Assembly (NCBI GenBank): GCA_050084985.1
Contig: JBITNC010000001.1
Location: forward strand, 101,618,001-101,682,000
DNA from: Nageia nagi
Taxonomy: Eukaryota > Pinophyta
Length of the DNA: 64,000 bases
Direction of reading: 5' to 3'
In this document: positions 10,965 through 21,324 of the stretch, in pieces
Layout: the number at the start of each line of letters is the position of its first letter
How positions within the stretch are numbered: the stretch's first letter is position 1
Translations under genes and position numbers: made by a program
The notes under the pieces: model-generated
The model's input: only the letters and a program-made list of their open reading frames with translations
What the model was told of the DNA's origin: nothing
Databases searched by the model: none

Positions 10965-13031
10965 TAAAATAGAATTTTAATTTAATTAAAATACCTTTTT
11001 AGGTATTGAAAATGATTTATTTATTTTATTAAATTAATGCTCTTATCATTGTGTAAACTCATCCACCTTTATGTTTTATGATAATAGGTCGATCTGACAT
11101 CACAATAAGCCTAAGGGGAAGACTTAGCACTAGACCTATTACCTATAAATATGGAGGGGTTATACATAAGAAATTATGATATGATCCTGAATCCTTGATA
11201 GGTCGTAATATACTTGTGTCATCCTTTATTGATATTTCTTAATGCCATTTATCATTTATGGATTTTTTTATACTCTTAGTTTTGTATTTCTATGATATTT
11301 TCATCCATTCACAAGTGATATTCCATGCATAAAAGGTGAGATAATGGCATCAAGAAAAAGGGAGAGTCAATTTGGAAAGGCAACCAGGCCACACTGTTGG
11401 ATTCTTAGCACTATCACTACATTAAGGTTGGATATGTGGCTTTATTCTTTAGGAAAGCTTATCATTTATCCTCTTTCGATTGGATATTGCCTTCATTCAT
11501 CATGACAGGTAAAATCCAAGTTTGTATCCTTCGTAAATCTAGTTTGATAGGTCAAGGTCAATTAAGTTATTTTCATCTTTTATGTCATCATTTTCTATTA
11601 TTTTGTGGTTAATTGGTTAAATTAATTTTACTATAAATAACCTTAATTATTATTATTTTGGTTATAATAGTATGTAAAAATATTTTATCCCATAGGACTT
11701 ATCTTATACCTCTTAGTAATAAATAAAGCATATTGAAATTTTAGTACGATGGTCTTACTAAGATAGCATTACCAACATGATTTTAGTCAGCATGGGTATA
11801 AGATGATCGATGAAATATATAATGTTCATGCCTTTAAACATTCTTGGATTTAGAGTTTTCTTATTTAATTTCACAAAAATTTCTAAGAAAATTGACTTTC
11901 AAGATAATTTGTCAGGGGAAAAAATGGATAAAGGGTATTTAGCTTATATTTTTTGTATGTCAAATTTCTAGAGGTTTCAAAATAAATACTCTAACATTGG
12001 CATTAAAAGATAATTATGGATATGTTCTTACCTAAAAATAATTTATCTTGTTGGATGTAATTATTGTTATATCATTTTTGATAAGAAATAGTTGACTCCT
12101 CTCTACTTTATCAAAATTTAGGGCTTGAATTCTATTACTTTGAGAATGGCAAGCTTCTTGAGGCCATATTCAGACATAGAAGGACATTGGGAGGAATGTT
12201 TTTACTGAACATAAAGGCCATATAGAATATTTTTACTACTATCCTAGATTGTGCTAGGTTAAAAAATAGTATCTTGCATTTTACAACAATTCTAGATAAA
12301 TCTTTTATTTGCATTTTTTATTTTTGAGTAGTTACATGTGTCATTTGATTTGCATTTTAAATTTTTTATTTTCCATATGTATTGTGACTTATTCCATTGG
12401 ATTCTTATCTTATGTTGATTTTGTCTTGAGTCTTTTCCATCTCTTAATCAATGGGCATTGAGGATTGTTCACTTTTACTATTCTTCTTGATTTTTCATCA
12501 AATTCATCACCCAAATCATGAATATTTATGAAATCAAATTCAATTTATGTAGGGTGATATTCCTTTTGCTTAGAAGCATTATGAACACCTTTATGTTTAG
12601 TTACATCCAAATTAGCATGTTGGATAGTACCATTATGAAAGATGGAAATCACCTTGTTAGATCAATCCTCTAGTTCTCTTGCACCTTTCATATCATATTT
12701 TCATTTTTATAAACATTCTAGGTTTCATTTGCATCTTACTTAATATTTTGTATTATTTTCATTTTTATTCAAGTTCAACATACCATATCCATGGAATCCT
12801 TGTATCAAAACCATATAAATAGTTTGGCTTGGAAAGTTTCATGATTGTGAAGTTACTAATTGCATTGCTTTATCAACTGCTTGATGGTGTATTGCCCAAA
12901 TATTCTTTACTAGATGGTTTCTATTCTTTTGTAGATACGTGATAAATTTTTTCAACTTTATTTTCAAGACTATATTGGTTTCAACCTAAATTTTATGTAA
13001 CACTAAGTATTTATTATATAATACTGTCAAA
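10965..13031. other. Non-coding, no feature resolved
   Basis: AT-rich sequence with stops in all frames. The first few hundred bases may be the 3' LTR that starts at 10955, but no matching 5' copy was found upstream. No RNA gene, ORF or clear repeat was seen. Confidence 0.4.
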
Positions 13032-13132
13032 GATTATTGAAATTATTTAATGATAGAAGTGAAAAGTCTAGTCTATAAGACTTTCAAAGATCAATGTTAT
13101 TATAAAATTCATGTAAATTTGATTTTTTGTAG
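13032..13132. repeat. Direct duplication, copy 1 (empty site of the SINE)
   Basis: The segment starting GATTATTGAAATTATTTAAT and running to TTCATGTAAATTT recurs at 13373-13636. The only large difference is the SINE inserted in the second copy. Copy 1 therefore shows the uninterrupted target. Confidence 0.75.
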
Positions 13133-13372
13133 ATTATCTTGAGGAATATTTAATTTTCATTCCCATGATTCCCATAAAACCTTTATTAGGTGTGTGGATG
13201 TGCTAACAATTATTTTTTTGTAGGAGCATAAATATGCTCCATCTTATGTTCTTTAAAATGTTAATGTTGAATTGGATAGTTGGGATGATTTTCAAAGAGT
13301 AATAACATTGATGAAAGATAGAAGAATCAAGAAGAAATCTCAATGTAGTTGGATTAGTTATTATCTAGATTT

Positions 13373-13636
13373 GATTATTGAAATTTCTTAATGATAGAAG
13401 TGAAAAGTTTGATCTATAATCTAACATGTGTAGGGGAGTGGGAGAGAGGGTAGGCTAATAAATCTAAAGTGGATAACAAGAGGCTCAAGGTTCAAATATC
13501 CTCCCTCACATATAAGTTTATATGTAGCATATGGGGGGTATCAATTCCCTGCACAAATTTGTAACTCATAAAAAAAGTTTGATCTATAAGCCTTTCAAAA
13601 ATTGATTTTATTATATAATTCATGTAAAATTGGTTT
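13373..13636. repeat. Direct duplication, copy 2, interrupted by a SINE
   Basis: Matches 13032-13132 on both sides of the inserted element at 13420-13572. The spacing between copies is 341 bp. The left half ends AAAAGTTTGATCTATAA and the right half resumes with the same 17 bases. Confidence 0.75.
13420..13572 (+). mobile_element. tRNA-like SINE with 17-bp target-site duplication
   Basis: A 153-bp insertion flanked by AAAAGTTTGATCTATAA at 13403-13419 and 13573-13589. It has the layout of a tRNA-derived SINE. A box-A-like TAGGGGAGTGG is at 13431-13441 (consensus TRGYNNARYGG, one mismatch) and a box-B-like GGTTCAAATAT is at 13489-13499. A short unrelated body follows, and an A-run ends at the right target copy. 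Box spacing is about 58 bp, which is wide and would fit a tRNA with a long variable arm or an internal expansion. A paralogous uninterrupted target exists at 13032-13132. SINEs are moved by LINE enzymes, and several LINE families are present in this window. The tRNA of origin was not identified. Confidence 0.75.
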
Positions 13637-13754
13637 TATTTTTTTATTAAATATTTATACAAATATACAATGCTATTGATTTTTTATATCATATTGTTAA
13701 GTCAATGTAATTTCCTATGTATATTGATCTAGTATTTGTGAAAGCCTTATTTTC

Positions 13755-14006
13755 AATACTATAAAGTCATTGTATTGAACTATTTGTTAGGAATCTTGTA
13801 TGATTATAGAGTGAAGATATGGAGCGGGATGTGTAAGAATTGCATGAAAGAAGAAATTCTAAATAAGAATTGCATGAAAGGAGAAATATTAAATATATTT
13901 AGTATTTCCCCTTTCATGTGATTCTTACACATCCCTCTCCATCTCTTCACTTTACAATCATACATGATTCCTGACAAATAGTTCAATACAATGATTTTAT
14001 AGTATT
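13755..14006. repeat. Long inverted repeat (foldback) with arms of about 110-125 bp
   Basis: The left arm from AATACTATAAAGTCATTG and the right arm ending CAATGATTTTATAGTATT are reverse complements with only scattered mismatches. The centre is an AAATATATTT palindrome at 13891-13900. The left arm carries an extra 30-bp tandem copy of a TAAGAATTGCATGAAAG unit, so it is longer than the right. The outer ends show no obvious target duplication. It could be a foldback or MITE-type element, or a hairpin transcript source. No coding capacity. Confidence 0.8.
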
Positions 14007-15606
14007 TGACATTATTTATATATATTTTTTAAATATTAAAATTTTAAGGCTATTTTAGATTGCCTCTAAAGGGTTTTTGAGGTGATATTTTTAAGGCAAT
14101 ATTTTAGGTTTTGGAGGTGATTTTAAATCCCCTTCGTAAGTTTCTTTTGGAGGTAGTTTTAATCTTATGCTAAATCCTTTTTTCAAGTAATTTTTATGAG
14201 TGGTTTTACATTTGAGAAAATTTTGTACCATATGGTGGTGTTTATAAATTACCTCTATGGGGTATCAACTTTTGATGACACCTGTATAGATGAAAGCTTG
14301 ATAACCATCGATAAATGGATTAGGTGGTGGTTTAAAATTTCCCTCAAAGGCCCTTTTTGATCTATTGCAAATCTATGATCTTTTTCTTATTTTATAACCT
14401 AATAATTATGAAAATGCACTTAAATATAATTAATATAACTCATATAATAATATTCATGCTCCTACATGTAACAACATTACTAGTTCCCACTCTTGAATAA
14501 AAATAAATAAATAAATGCAAAACCAAAATTGAGACACACATATTTATATTTGTTCCTCTTAATATGAGTGTACATCTAATTTAATGGAGATATTATATTT
14601 ATTGGCTAATGAACATTACAACAATGCAATATTATGAAGAAAATACTATCTCACAATAACCTAGAATACTCCTTATTGATACTACAACATTTTGAACCAA
14701 AACATCCATATTCCTTATCTATCAATTAACTGAATGGAAGAAGTGTTAACACAAAGGTAAAAATGGTATGGCTTATTAATTTTTCAACCTCTACGATCTT
14801 TAAAACTCCTTAATAAATTTTTATCAACATTGCACTCTCAATCCTCCATATATTGACCCAACAACATACTAACAATCCTCCATGAGTTCCCACAAAAGTA
14901 CTAATTTCAACAATGGATACTTCTGATCTTGCAACTATAGTGTGAGCATTGTAAATATATTTTTGGAAAGGTGTGTGCATTCTTCTTTGTATATGGAAAC
15001 TAAATGGAACTTAACCATATTGAACTAGACTATATTAAGATCTAAATATGAATATCCCTAATGATAATCTCCACTACAATGAACTCTTATTTCCTCAAAT
15101 AGCTTGTTGTACAACTTCTAAACCTCAAACATTGAGAAGGATAAAAATTATATTGAACTATTGTATAAATCTAGTTGTGAAGAAGAAGCCATTGCGTGGA
15201 AATACTTGATGCCATACTAGTTTTTGAATTACTTTGGATGGACAATGTCTGCTATTCAGAGAGGAAAGCCACGTCATTGGTAACCTGAATAGTCAAATTG
15301 CATGAGGAGAGGTATGCTACTACATGAATGAAAAGAGCCTAGAGTAGTCAAAGAAGATGCCAAATTTTCATTTTTTTGTGATGCATCTAATGAATGGATA
15401 GAGAAGTTATGCTCAACATTCGAAGGAAATCTTTCCTCGAATGAATCTAGTTGTGAAGAAGAAGCATGGTAGATCTACTGAATAGTGGAAGAGAAGGTGA
15501 GTGTGCAAATGCAATAAATGAGTACATGGAGCATTGAATACTAGTAAGAATTTATTAAAAATGGTGCTCATGTTTTTGAGGTCTATGTCCATCCTAGAAG
15601 AGGCCC
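14007..15606. other. Non-coding, no feature resolved
   Basis: Loosely repeated GGAGGTGATTTTAAATC words occur at 14050-14350. An ATCTAGTTGTGAAGAAGAAGC word appears near 15170 and again near 15446, which suggests a small local duplication. No gene, RNA or LTR boundary was recognised. The 5' LTR expected for element A (15607-18916) is not here. Confidence 0.4.
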
Positions 15607-16169
15607 ATGTTTGCATTACAAAGGAGAGTAACTTGGATTATGATCAGGGTAGAAGGTTACCATGCAACAATTTTTAATTTTTTAGCAAATGAAAATGCTA
15701 AGAATTTTGATGAATATGTGCCTCTATATGGATTGAATACCATTTTTCATGGAATTCAAACTTGGGTAGAAAAAGTTCAACTTATACCTGAAGGATACAA
15801 AAGTAATTTTGATGATGCATATTTTGATAGTGCTCCCACTTCAATTTATTCTGAAGATGTTGACTACATTCCTTAAACTTGTGTGAACTTGAGAAATTTG
15901 CTCATGAGGTATATCCAAAATCTGAGTCTATCGATGACTATACATGTGTACCTATAGAACCTGAGGTAATCATCATCAGTGATAGTGAAGATGAAGAACC
16001 TAAGATTATTACAATCAATGATAGTGATGAAGATCTCTCTCCATATACTCCAAAACTTGTGATAGTGAGTGATAATGATACTGCATATAAAGAAAGTGAT
16101 ACAATGGAAGTAGAACCATATTGGTTTGACCTAATATATAATCTTGCATTATTTCTTGTTGAAGAATAA
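15607..16169 (+). pseudogene. Two overlapping-register acidic ORFs, unrecognised, with SIM-like motifs
   Basis: Two frames of 89 and 96 codons follow each other (15607-15876 and 15879-16169) and look like one protein split by a frameshift near 15875. The first contains VEGYHATIFNFLANE and a run ending TSIYSEDVDYIP. The second contains three hydrophobic-plus-acidic motifs, VIIISDSEDE, IITINDSDED and LVIVSDND. Each is four or so branched aliphatic residues followed by Ser, Asp and Glu, which is the pattern of a SUMO-interacting motif. Resemblance is by eye; the acidic repeats could also be simple composition. The region sits just upstream of the copia-type gag of element A and may be its 5' part or an older unrelated gene. 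Function unknown. Confidence 0.4.
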
Positions 16170-16227
16170 TTGCTTTGTTTTCCAAAGCACACTAATAAAG
16201 TTGAATATTTTTTAGTATAAGGTCATG

Positions 16228-18439
16228 ATGGAAAATATGTTTACAAACTTGGAGGTGCCAAGTTTAAATGAAGAAATTATACTAGGTGGAGAATAATAAT
16301 GTATAATTTTTTGATTACCAAAGGTTTATGGGAAACTATTGAAGATGGCTATGAAGAACCCATATGGAGCAAGCTATAAGGTGAAGATAGAAAAGAACAT
16401 AAAGAGAAGCAATATGCAAATTGTTTAGCTCTTATGGATTTGAGGAGATGAGTTGAAAAGAGTGTTTTTCCTCTTATAGATATTTGTAAGATAGCCACAA
16501 GTGCATGGAATGTGTTGAAGAATGCTTATGAGTTTCATGAAGCCAATCATAAAGCAATATGTAACAATCTCCAAAGTGAGGAGGAGCCTTGTTTTCTTGG
16601 AGATGACTTTGAAGATCCTTTTGAAGGAGCTTTTGACAAGTCTTGGGAAGACTCATATGAAGACATAACTTGTGATGGTGAATTATTCCTAGATGAGGAA
16701 GACATATTTGAAGATAATTCTTGTACAAAAGAATGTGCAGAATCCTTTCATGGAGAGAAGGATGAATGCAAGATCAATTTTTGTTAAACTCTCATTGAGG
16801 AGAGTTATATTGAAGAAGAAGACCACCTAGATGTGGTGGATGTTGAATTCTACCAAGGTTTCACTTATCACATTAAAGAAGAAAACCCCATTGATCCTCC
16901 AGATGATGGATGTGCAGAGGTTTGTTGAAAAGATTTTGAAGTTTCTCCAAAGGGGGAACAATGTGATAAAGTTGGAGAATCTCCAAATAGGGGGAAATTT
17001 TATGATCTGCATGATAGTGATGAGATAGATATTGAGGAGTTTTCTTCTATAGTGACTATAGAACCTTTAATAGACTTTGAGGTATTTCACTCACATGGTA
17101 TGATGGCAAAATTTGAACATGAAAGTTACCCTCAAGAGGCAAAAAGAGAAGACCATTGAATTGAATACCATTCATTTGGAATAGATGTGTGCTCTCTTGA
17201 AAGAGTAAATGAAAATTTAATAGATGCAAAGCTAGAAACTCACTCCTTGAGAGTGAATTATGATTGTAATAAGGCTCAAACTATGTGGGATGTTGACCCA
17301 CTTGAGGAGATTAATGAAGATGAGATGAGAGCTATTATCTCTATGCTCCATGAAGATCACTCATCAAGAGTGAAAGATGTAGTGTGTAAAGCAAATAACA
17401 CACAAGAAAATGATGAAGGCTACCTCATGGGTGAGATAGAATAAGAAGAAGGATGTAGTCAACATTTTGAAGAATGTTCCTTCTACATTGTTTATGTTGA
17501 AAAATAGATTGCTTCCTTTAAAACACAGATGTAGGAACGATTCTTTAAAATAAATTTAAAAGAAGAAAGTGAAAAGGCAACACCAATAAGGTGTTGGAAA
17601 TGGATGGATGAATTTAGAGAAATTCATGATGAATACCAAAGTGTTGAAGAAAAAGAAATGGTAGCTCTTAAAGCAACAAACAATGAAAATAATGTGCCAC
17701 AAAATAGCTTTATGGGGAGCATCAAATCTAATCACATTGGAGGTAATATTTTTATGATTAATGATTTGTTTTATGTGAATAGGTATTTGAATAATGATGG
17801 TAAATGTCAAAAAATGACATCAAATGAAGACTTGCATTATTTTCAAGAAGCACATCTCTCATAGAAATATCCCATTGCAAGCTTGGAGGCTTGCCCTATG
17901 AAGATTGTCCCAAATACAAGTATTGTGAGCTTGAGTCACTTGGACTCAAATGACATCAAACAAAATAAGGTGTTTAAAATTACATGACATATAAGAAATA
18001 ATGTAAAATCATTGTGTTGAGTAGAACTATGTGTGAGGAGCAACACTATGTTGCATATGTAATTGATCATTTCATGGCCATGTATGTGTTGATTTTATGT
18101 GTGAAGATTGCTGAGAGTGTTGTAATGTACAATAATCTATGTGAGATGATTAATCTCATCTCATACTCATTGGGGATACAAATATGTAATGTTATCAAGA
18201 ATGAAGACTTGAATGTATGGTTTGAAGACCACAAAGCAAACAAACAAGGGTGGTTATCCAACACCACATTTGAAGAGATTCTTGATGAAGGGGTAGTTAT
18301 TCATCCAAAATACTTCAAGGACAAAGCAAAAGACATGGAGACCAATCCACATGAAAAACAAAAGCATGGTGAGTGGCATGATGAGAGTGCCATATTTTTT
18401 GGTATTGAATATTTTCTTCAAACCAATTGGAAGAAGTGA
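16228..18439 (+). pseudogene. Copia-type Gag N-terminus joined to an unfamiliar acidic polyprotein
   Basis: The first 110 codons match the N-terminal domain of plant Ty1/copia Gag (DUF4219/UBN2 type): a K-x-N/RYTRWR segment, NFLITKGLWETIEDGYEEP, then VFPLIDICKIATSAWNVLK. Instead of the usual CCHC knuckle and protease, the frame continues as a long acidic region. It includes an ETHSLRVNYD block and an SRVKDVVCK block (about 17230-17395), then VAYVIDHFMAMYVLILC with MYNNLCEMINL (about 18050-18165), then EILDEGVVIH. Homologous blocks occur in the same order in element B. About ten stops and frame changes disrupt the reading. The region is not a known copia pol. What the conserved blocks do is unknown. 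Confidence 0.55.
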
Positions 18440-18510
18440 AAAAAAAGATTTTTATTTGTGTGATGCTTAAGAAATCCTAAAATGAATTCCTTTTGCATCA
18501 AGGAGGATAA

Positions 18511-18916
18511 TGTTAGAATATGATATAGCATTATATATATCTAGCATTTTCCTAAGTCTATGTATGCATAAATATTTAGATATGTAGGCAAGAAAGTGAT
18601 ATGTCTTATTTTGCTATAATTAAGACCTAGTCATATAGCTTAGTCAGTTAGACTTATTTTGTCATAGCCTATGAATAGAGTCTAGTGCTATTAGTTTGGT
18701 CTAGTGATATTTCTTAGGTTACTCTAGCACTATAAAATGTAATAATTTTGATAATAATATTAAGTTCTTTTTTGGATTCTCATAGGGGAAAATATTAAAT
18801 TTCAACCCTACTAGGAAGGTACATATGAACCCCATTACATTTATTACTCCTTGTAAACTTAGAGAAGCCTTATTAATTCCAATGCCAGTAGGGTGGGTTT
18901 GCTAGTATTCACAACA
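18511..18916 (+). repeat. 3' LTR of element A
   Basis: Starts TGTTAGAATA directly after the purine tract AAGGAGGATAA and ends TTCACAACA, about 406 bp. It contains a TATA-like CTATAAAATG near 18731. No second copy is present in the window, so the right end is inferred from the TG...CA rule. Confidence 0.5.
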
Positions 18917-21027
18917 TGGGTGCTCTACATTGTGTAAAGAAACATGAAAACCCCCATAATGGCTCTATTTTACAAGATGTGATGGATCTTAGCAGGGCTA
19001 GTAAAATCTCCATTGACATGATGAAGATCATGCTGTTAGGCCCAAAGTTAGAGAAAAAAATGTAAAGCAATAGAGCATAATGAAGGTGATGTGGTTCCCA
19101 TGACAAAAGGAGTCCTTGCACTTATGGTCAATCCAATGGTAGAAGGGGATTGATGGGGAAAACATGAAGATGACTATGAATGAGAAGCATATGAAATGTA
19201 ATGAATCACTAAGTAATAAAGTCCATTGAAGTCTATGGAAGCTAAAATTAAACAATGGCTACATAAAAATTATTTACAAATAAAAACATCCATTTTCCTA
19301 TATGTGAAGATAATTAAATAAGACCACAATAAAACATTGAAAAGTAATTTGTAAAGTTGATTGAGCAATCCATGGAGGTTGATGTTATGGCTACAACAAA
19401 CTTCATGAAGCTTGATCATCATTATGTGCCATTATCATCCTTGTCAAAGGAAAAGAAAAATTCTATAAGGTTATCCTAGTTGTGGTCAATGTCTACATTT
19501 TCCACCTTGTCTGACATGATGATGTTGAGAAGCTCCATGATGTTGATGAGATAATTGTTGGTGCACACATTATGGAGGAGGGTATCCAATTGGTCTTCGT
19601 ATCTTATTTTGGATTCCACTATTGAATCACAAGCTTGATGAAGCCCTGAATATTGTTCCCTTCTTGTGTCGCTTCACTTCTCCCTTCCCCAACCGCTTTG
19701 CACTCTTTTCCTGCCAAGACATTTTACTTTCCCTTTAGATTCCTTTTCCCACTCTTTTCTTCTAACTCAATCCTTTTAAATTAAAATATCCCTATTTTAT
19801 AGCATGGCATGCCTACATTAAAAAAGGTTCACACTCCTCCTCCACCGTTGGATACCATCGATGCCATAATCTATGTCATGTATGGAAATTAATTATCAAC
19901 TATTGGATTTCCTCCCTGCTCAAGTAAAGGTCATGGATGGAGTCTTCTCATTTGACAAATTCAATTTTAGTTGTACTCTATGATGGAAAAATAATGATTA
20001 ATAGTAAATAAAAAAAAAGTAGTAAAATGTTTAGCATTTAAAATAATTTCTTAATTTCTTTAAATAGTTATTTTTATTATTTTAATAATATATTTATAAT
20101 GTTTATTTATTATTTTAATAGCATTTTATTTCAATTAAGTATTTGAATTATTATTTTTTATGTAGTTAAATTATATAATAAAATATCAAGCTTGTTTTGG
20201 TTATGTTATGTTTATTTTTATTTTTAAAGGACTTAAAAATAGAGATCAACAACATATGAATATAGCTTTAGATCTTTCAAATTTAAATAACATCTATAAT
20301 ATTGAAAAATAAGTTATTTGTGCTTACAAAATGTTTGCTCATAGTTAATATAATATTTTTGGTATTTACCAAAAAAGGCTATCTATTCTTGAGAAATAAC
20401 ATATGCTTGCTCTCTTAGTTTTCAAAGTTTCAAAGCAAGCAAATTGAAGGGTATATGAAATTAATGGTATCATATCATGGAAGTATAAAAAATGATTAAA
20501 CATGTTGAATCGCAAGAAAGGTTAAAAATAATTTCAATAAATTTTTCAATTGCTTCTTCTATCTCCTTCCTCCTACAATACCTTGGACAAATTCCTTGCC
20601 ACTCAATTAAATATAATTTCAATTTATTTTTTTCCTTTTTAAAAAATATATGATTTGAATTAAAAAATGATTGATAAAATAAATGATTTTATTTTATTTT
20701 TCATAATTTATTATTTATCAAAAAAAAAATAGTCCAAAGGAGTTTATAATTAACTCAATAAAATGATTATTAATATAGTTGAGGGAACTTGAGAAATTAA
20801 AGTTATAATATATTTAGAATACAAAATCAAATATAACATTGACCCTAACCAAATGCACCTCCTCTTCTTTTTTATATGAGTATAATATATTGCATTAATT
20901 TTAAACACCCCTACCCCCCTCCCCCTATAAAATACTTACCGATATATCAATAGTTCAACTTGATATTAAAAATACACCTTGGTAGGACTCATGTGGTATT
21001 TACCATTTCCTAATAGTGACCCCCCAT
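18917..21027. other. Mostly non-coding, pyrimidine-rich tract near 19670-19760
   Basis: No complete gene. A minus-strand reading at 19430-19690 is listed separately. 19670-19760 is strikingly CT-rich on the plus strand. 20000-20900 is very AT-rich with homopolymer runs. The 5' part of element B's left LTR should lie at 20270-21027 but is absent. Confidence 0.4.
19430..19690 (-). pseudogene. Short unrecognised protein-like remnant
   Basis: On the minus strand one frame runs about 75 codons with good coding appearance: CDSIVESKIRYEDQLDTLL, then NNYLINIMELLNIIMSDKV, ending in tandem stops. It looks like the helical C-terminus of a protein. Local base composition upstream (CT-rich, higher GC) differs from the surroundings. 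No family was recognised, and no start or promoter can be defined. Confidence 0.25.
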
Positions 21028-21198
21028 GGGTAAATCTAAACCTAAGATAGTGGTAAATTATATGAATGTTTAGCTTTTGTAATTATGTATAAGACTTCCA
21101 CTTTTTTGAGAGTTCAATAATCTTATCAAGTTTATTGTAACATTGGATGAGTTGAACCTTGATAGTTGTTACTTGAATGAATCTATTGAGATTCTACA
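21028..21198 (+). repeat. 5' LTR remnant of element B
   Basis: Matches 24296-24464, sharing GTAATTATGTATAAGACTTC, TTTTTTGAGAGTTCAA and CTTATCAAGTTTATT. The homology stops abruptly near 21028. Confidence 0.8.
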
Positions 21199-21200
21199 TT

Positions 21201-21208
21201 TGGTATCA
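21201..21208 (+). promoter_or_regulatory. Primer-binding site of element B (tRNA-iMet type)
   Basis: TGGTATCA follows the LTR end after two bases, and the rest of the usual TGGTATCAGAGC word reappears as CAGAGC ten or so bases later. It looks as if a short AT-rich insertion had split the site. It is the standard primer word of plant copia elements. Confidence 0.65.
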
Positions 21209-21324
21209 AAAATTTTATCAGAGCTATGTTAAAAATTATGAGATGTATTCAAGATTTAGTTTTCAATTCTTGTATAATATTTATGAACTCTCTACAAAAG
21301 TGATTGCTTTTTATTATTAGTATA

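Larger units (their letters stand above)
15607..18916 (+). mobile_element. Element A: 5'-truncated non-autonomous copia-type retroelement
   Basis: Read on the plus strand, this region has an upstream acidic ORF pair (15607-16169), a copia-type Gag N-terminus (from about 16228), a long acidic polyprotein remnant with stops, a polypurine tract AAGGAGGATAA (18500-18510) and a TG...CA LTR (18511-18916). No integrase, RT or RNase H motif was seen. No 5' LTR or primer site was found upstream, so the element is truncated or rearranged at its 5' side. Three blocks of its polyprotein recur in element B (21028-24464), which places both in one family. The right boundary relies on the ACAACA end and is less certain than the polypurine tract. 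Confidence 0.6.

Noticed and set aside
14040-14360. Loosely repeated GGAGGTGATTTTAAAT words that might be a tandem array or foldback.
   Set aside because: No constant spacing and no consistent pairing could be established by eye.
16474-17810. Minus-strand open frames of 84 codons opposite element A.
   Set aside because: They are complements of the acidic plus-strand polyprotein, which has recognisable copia Gag sequence at its start.
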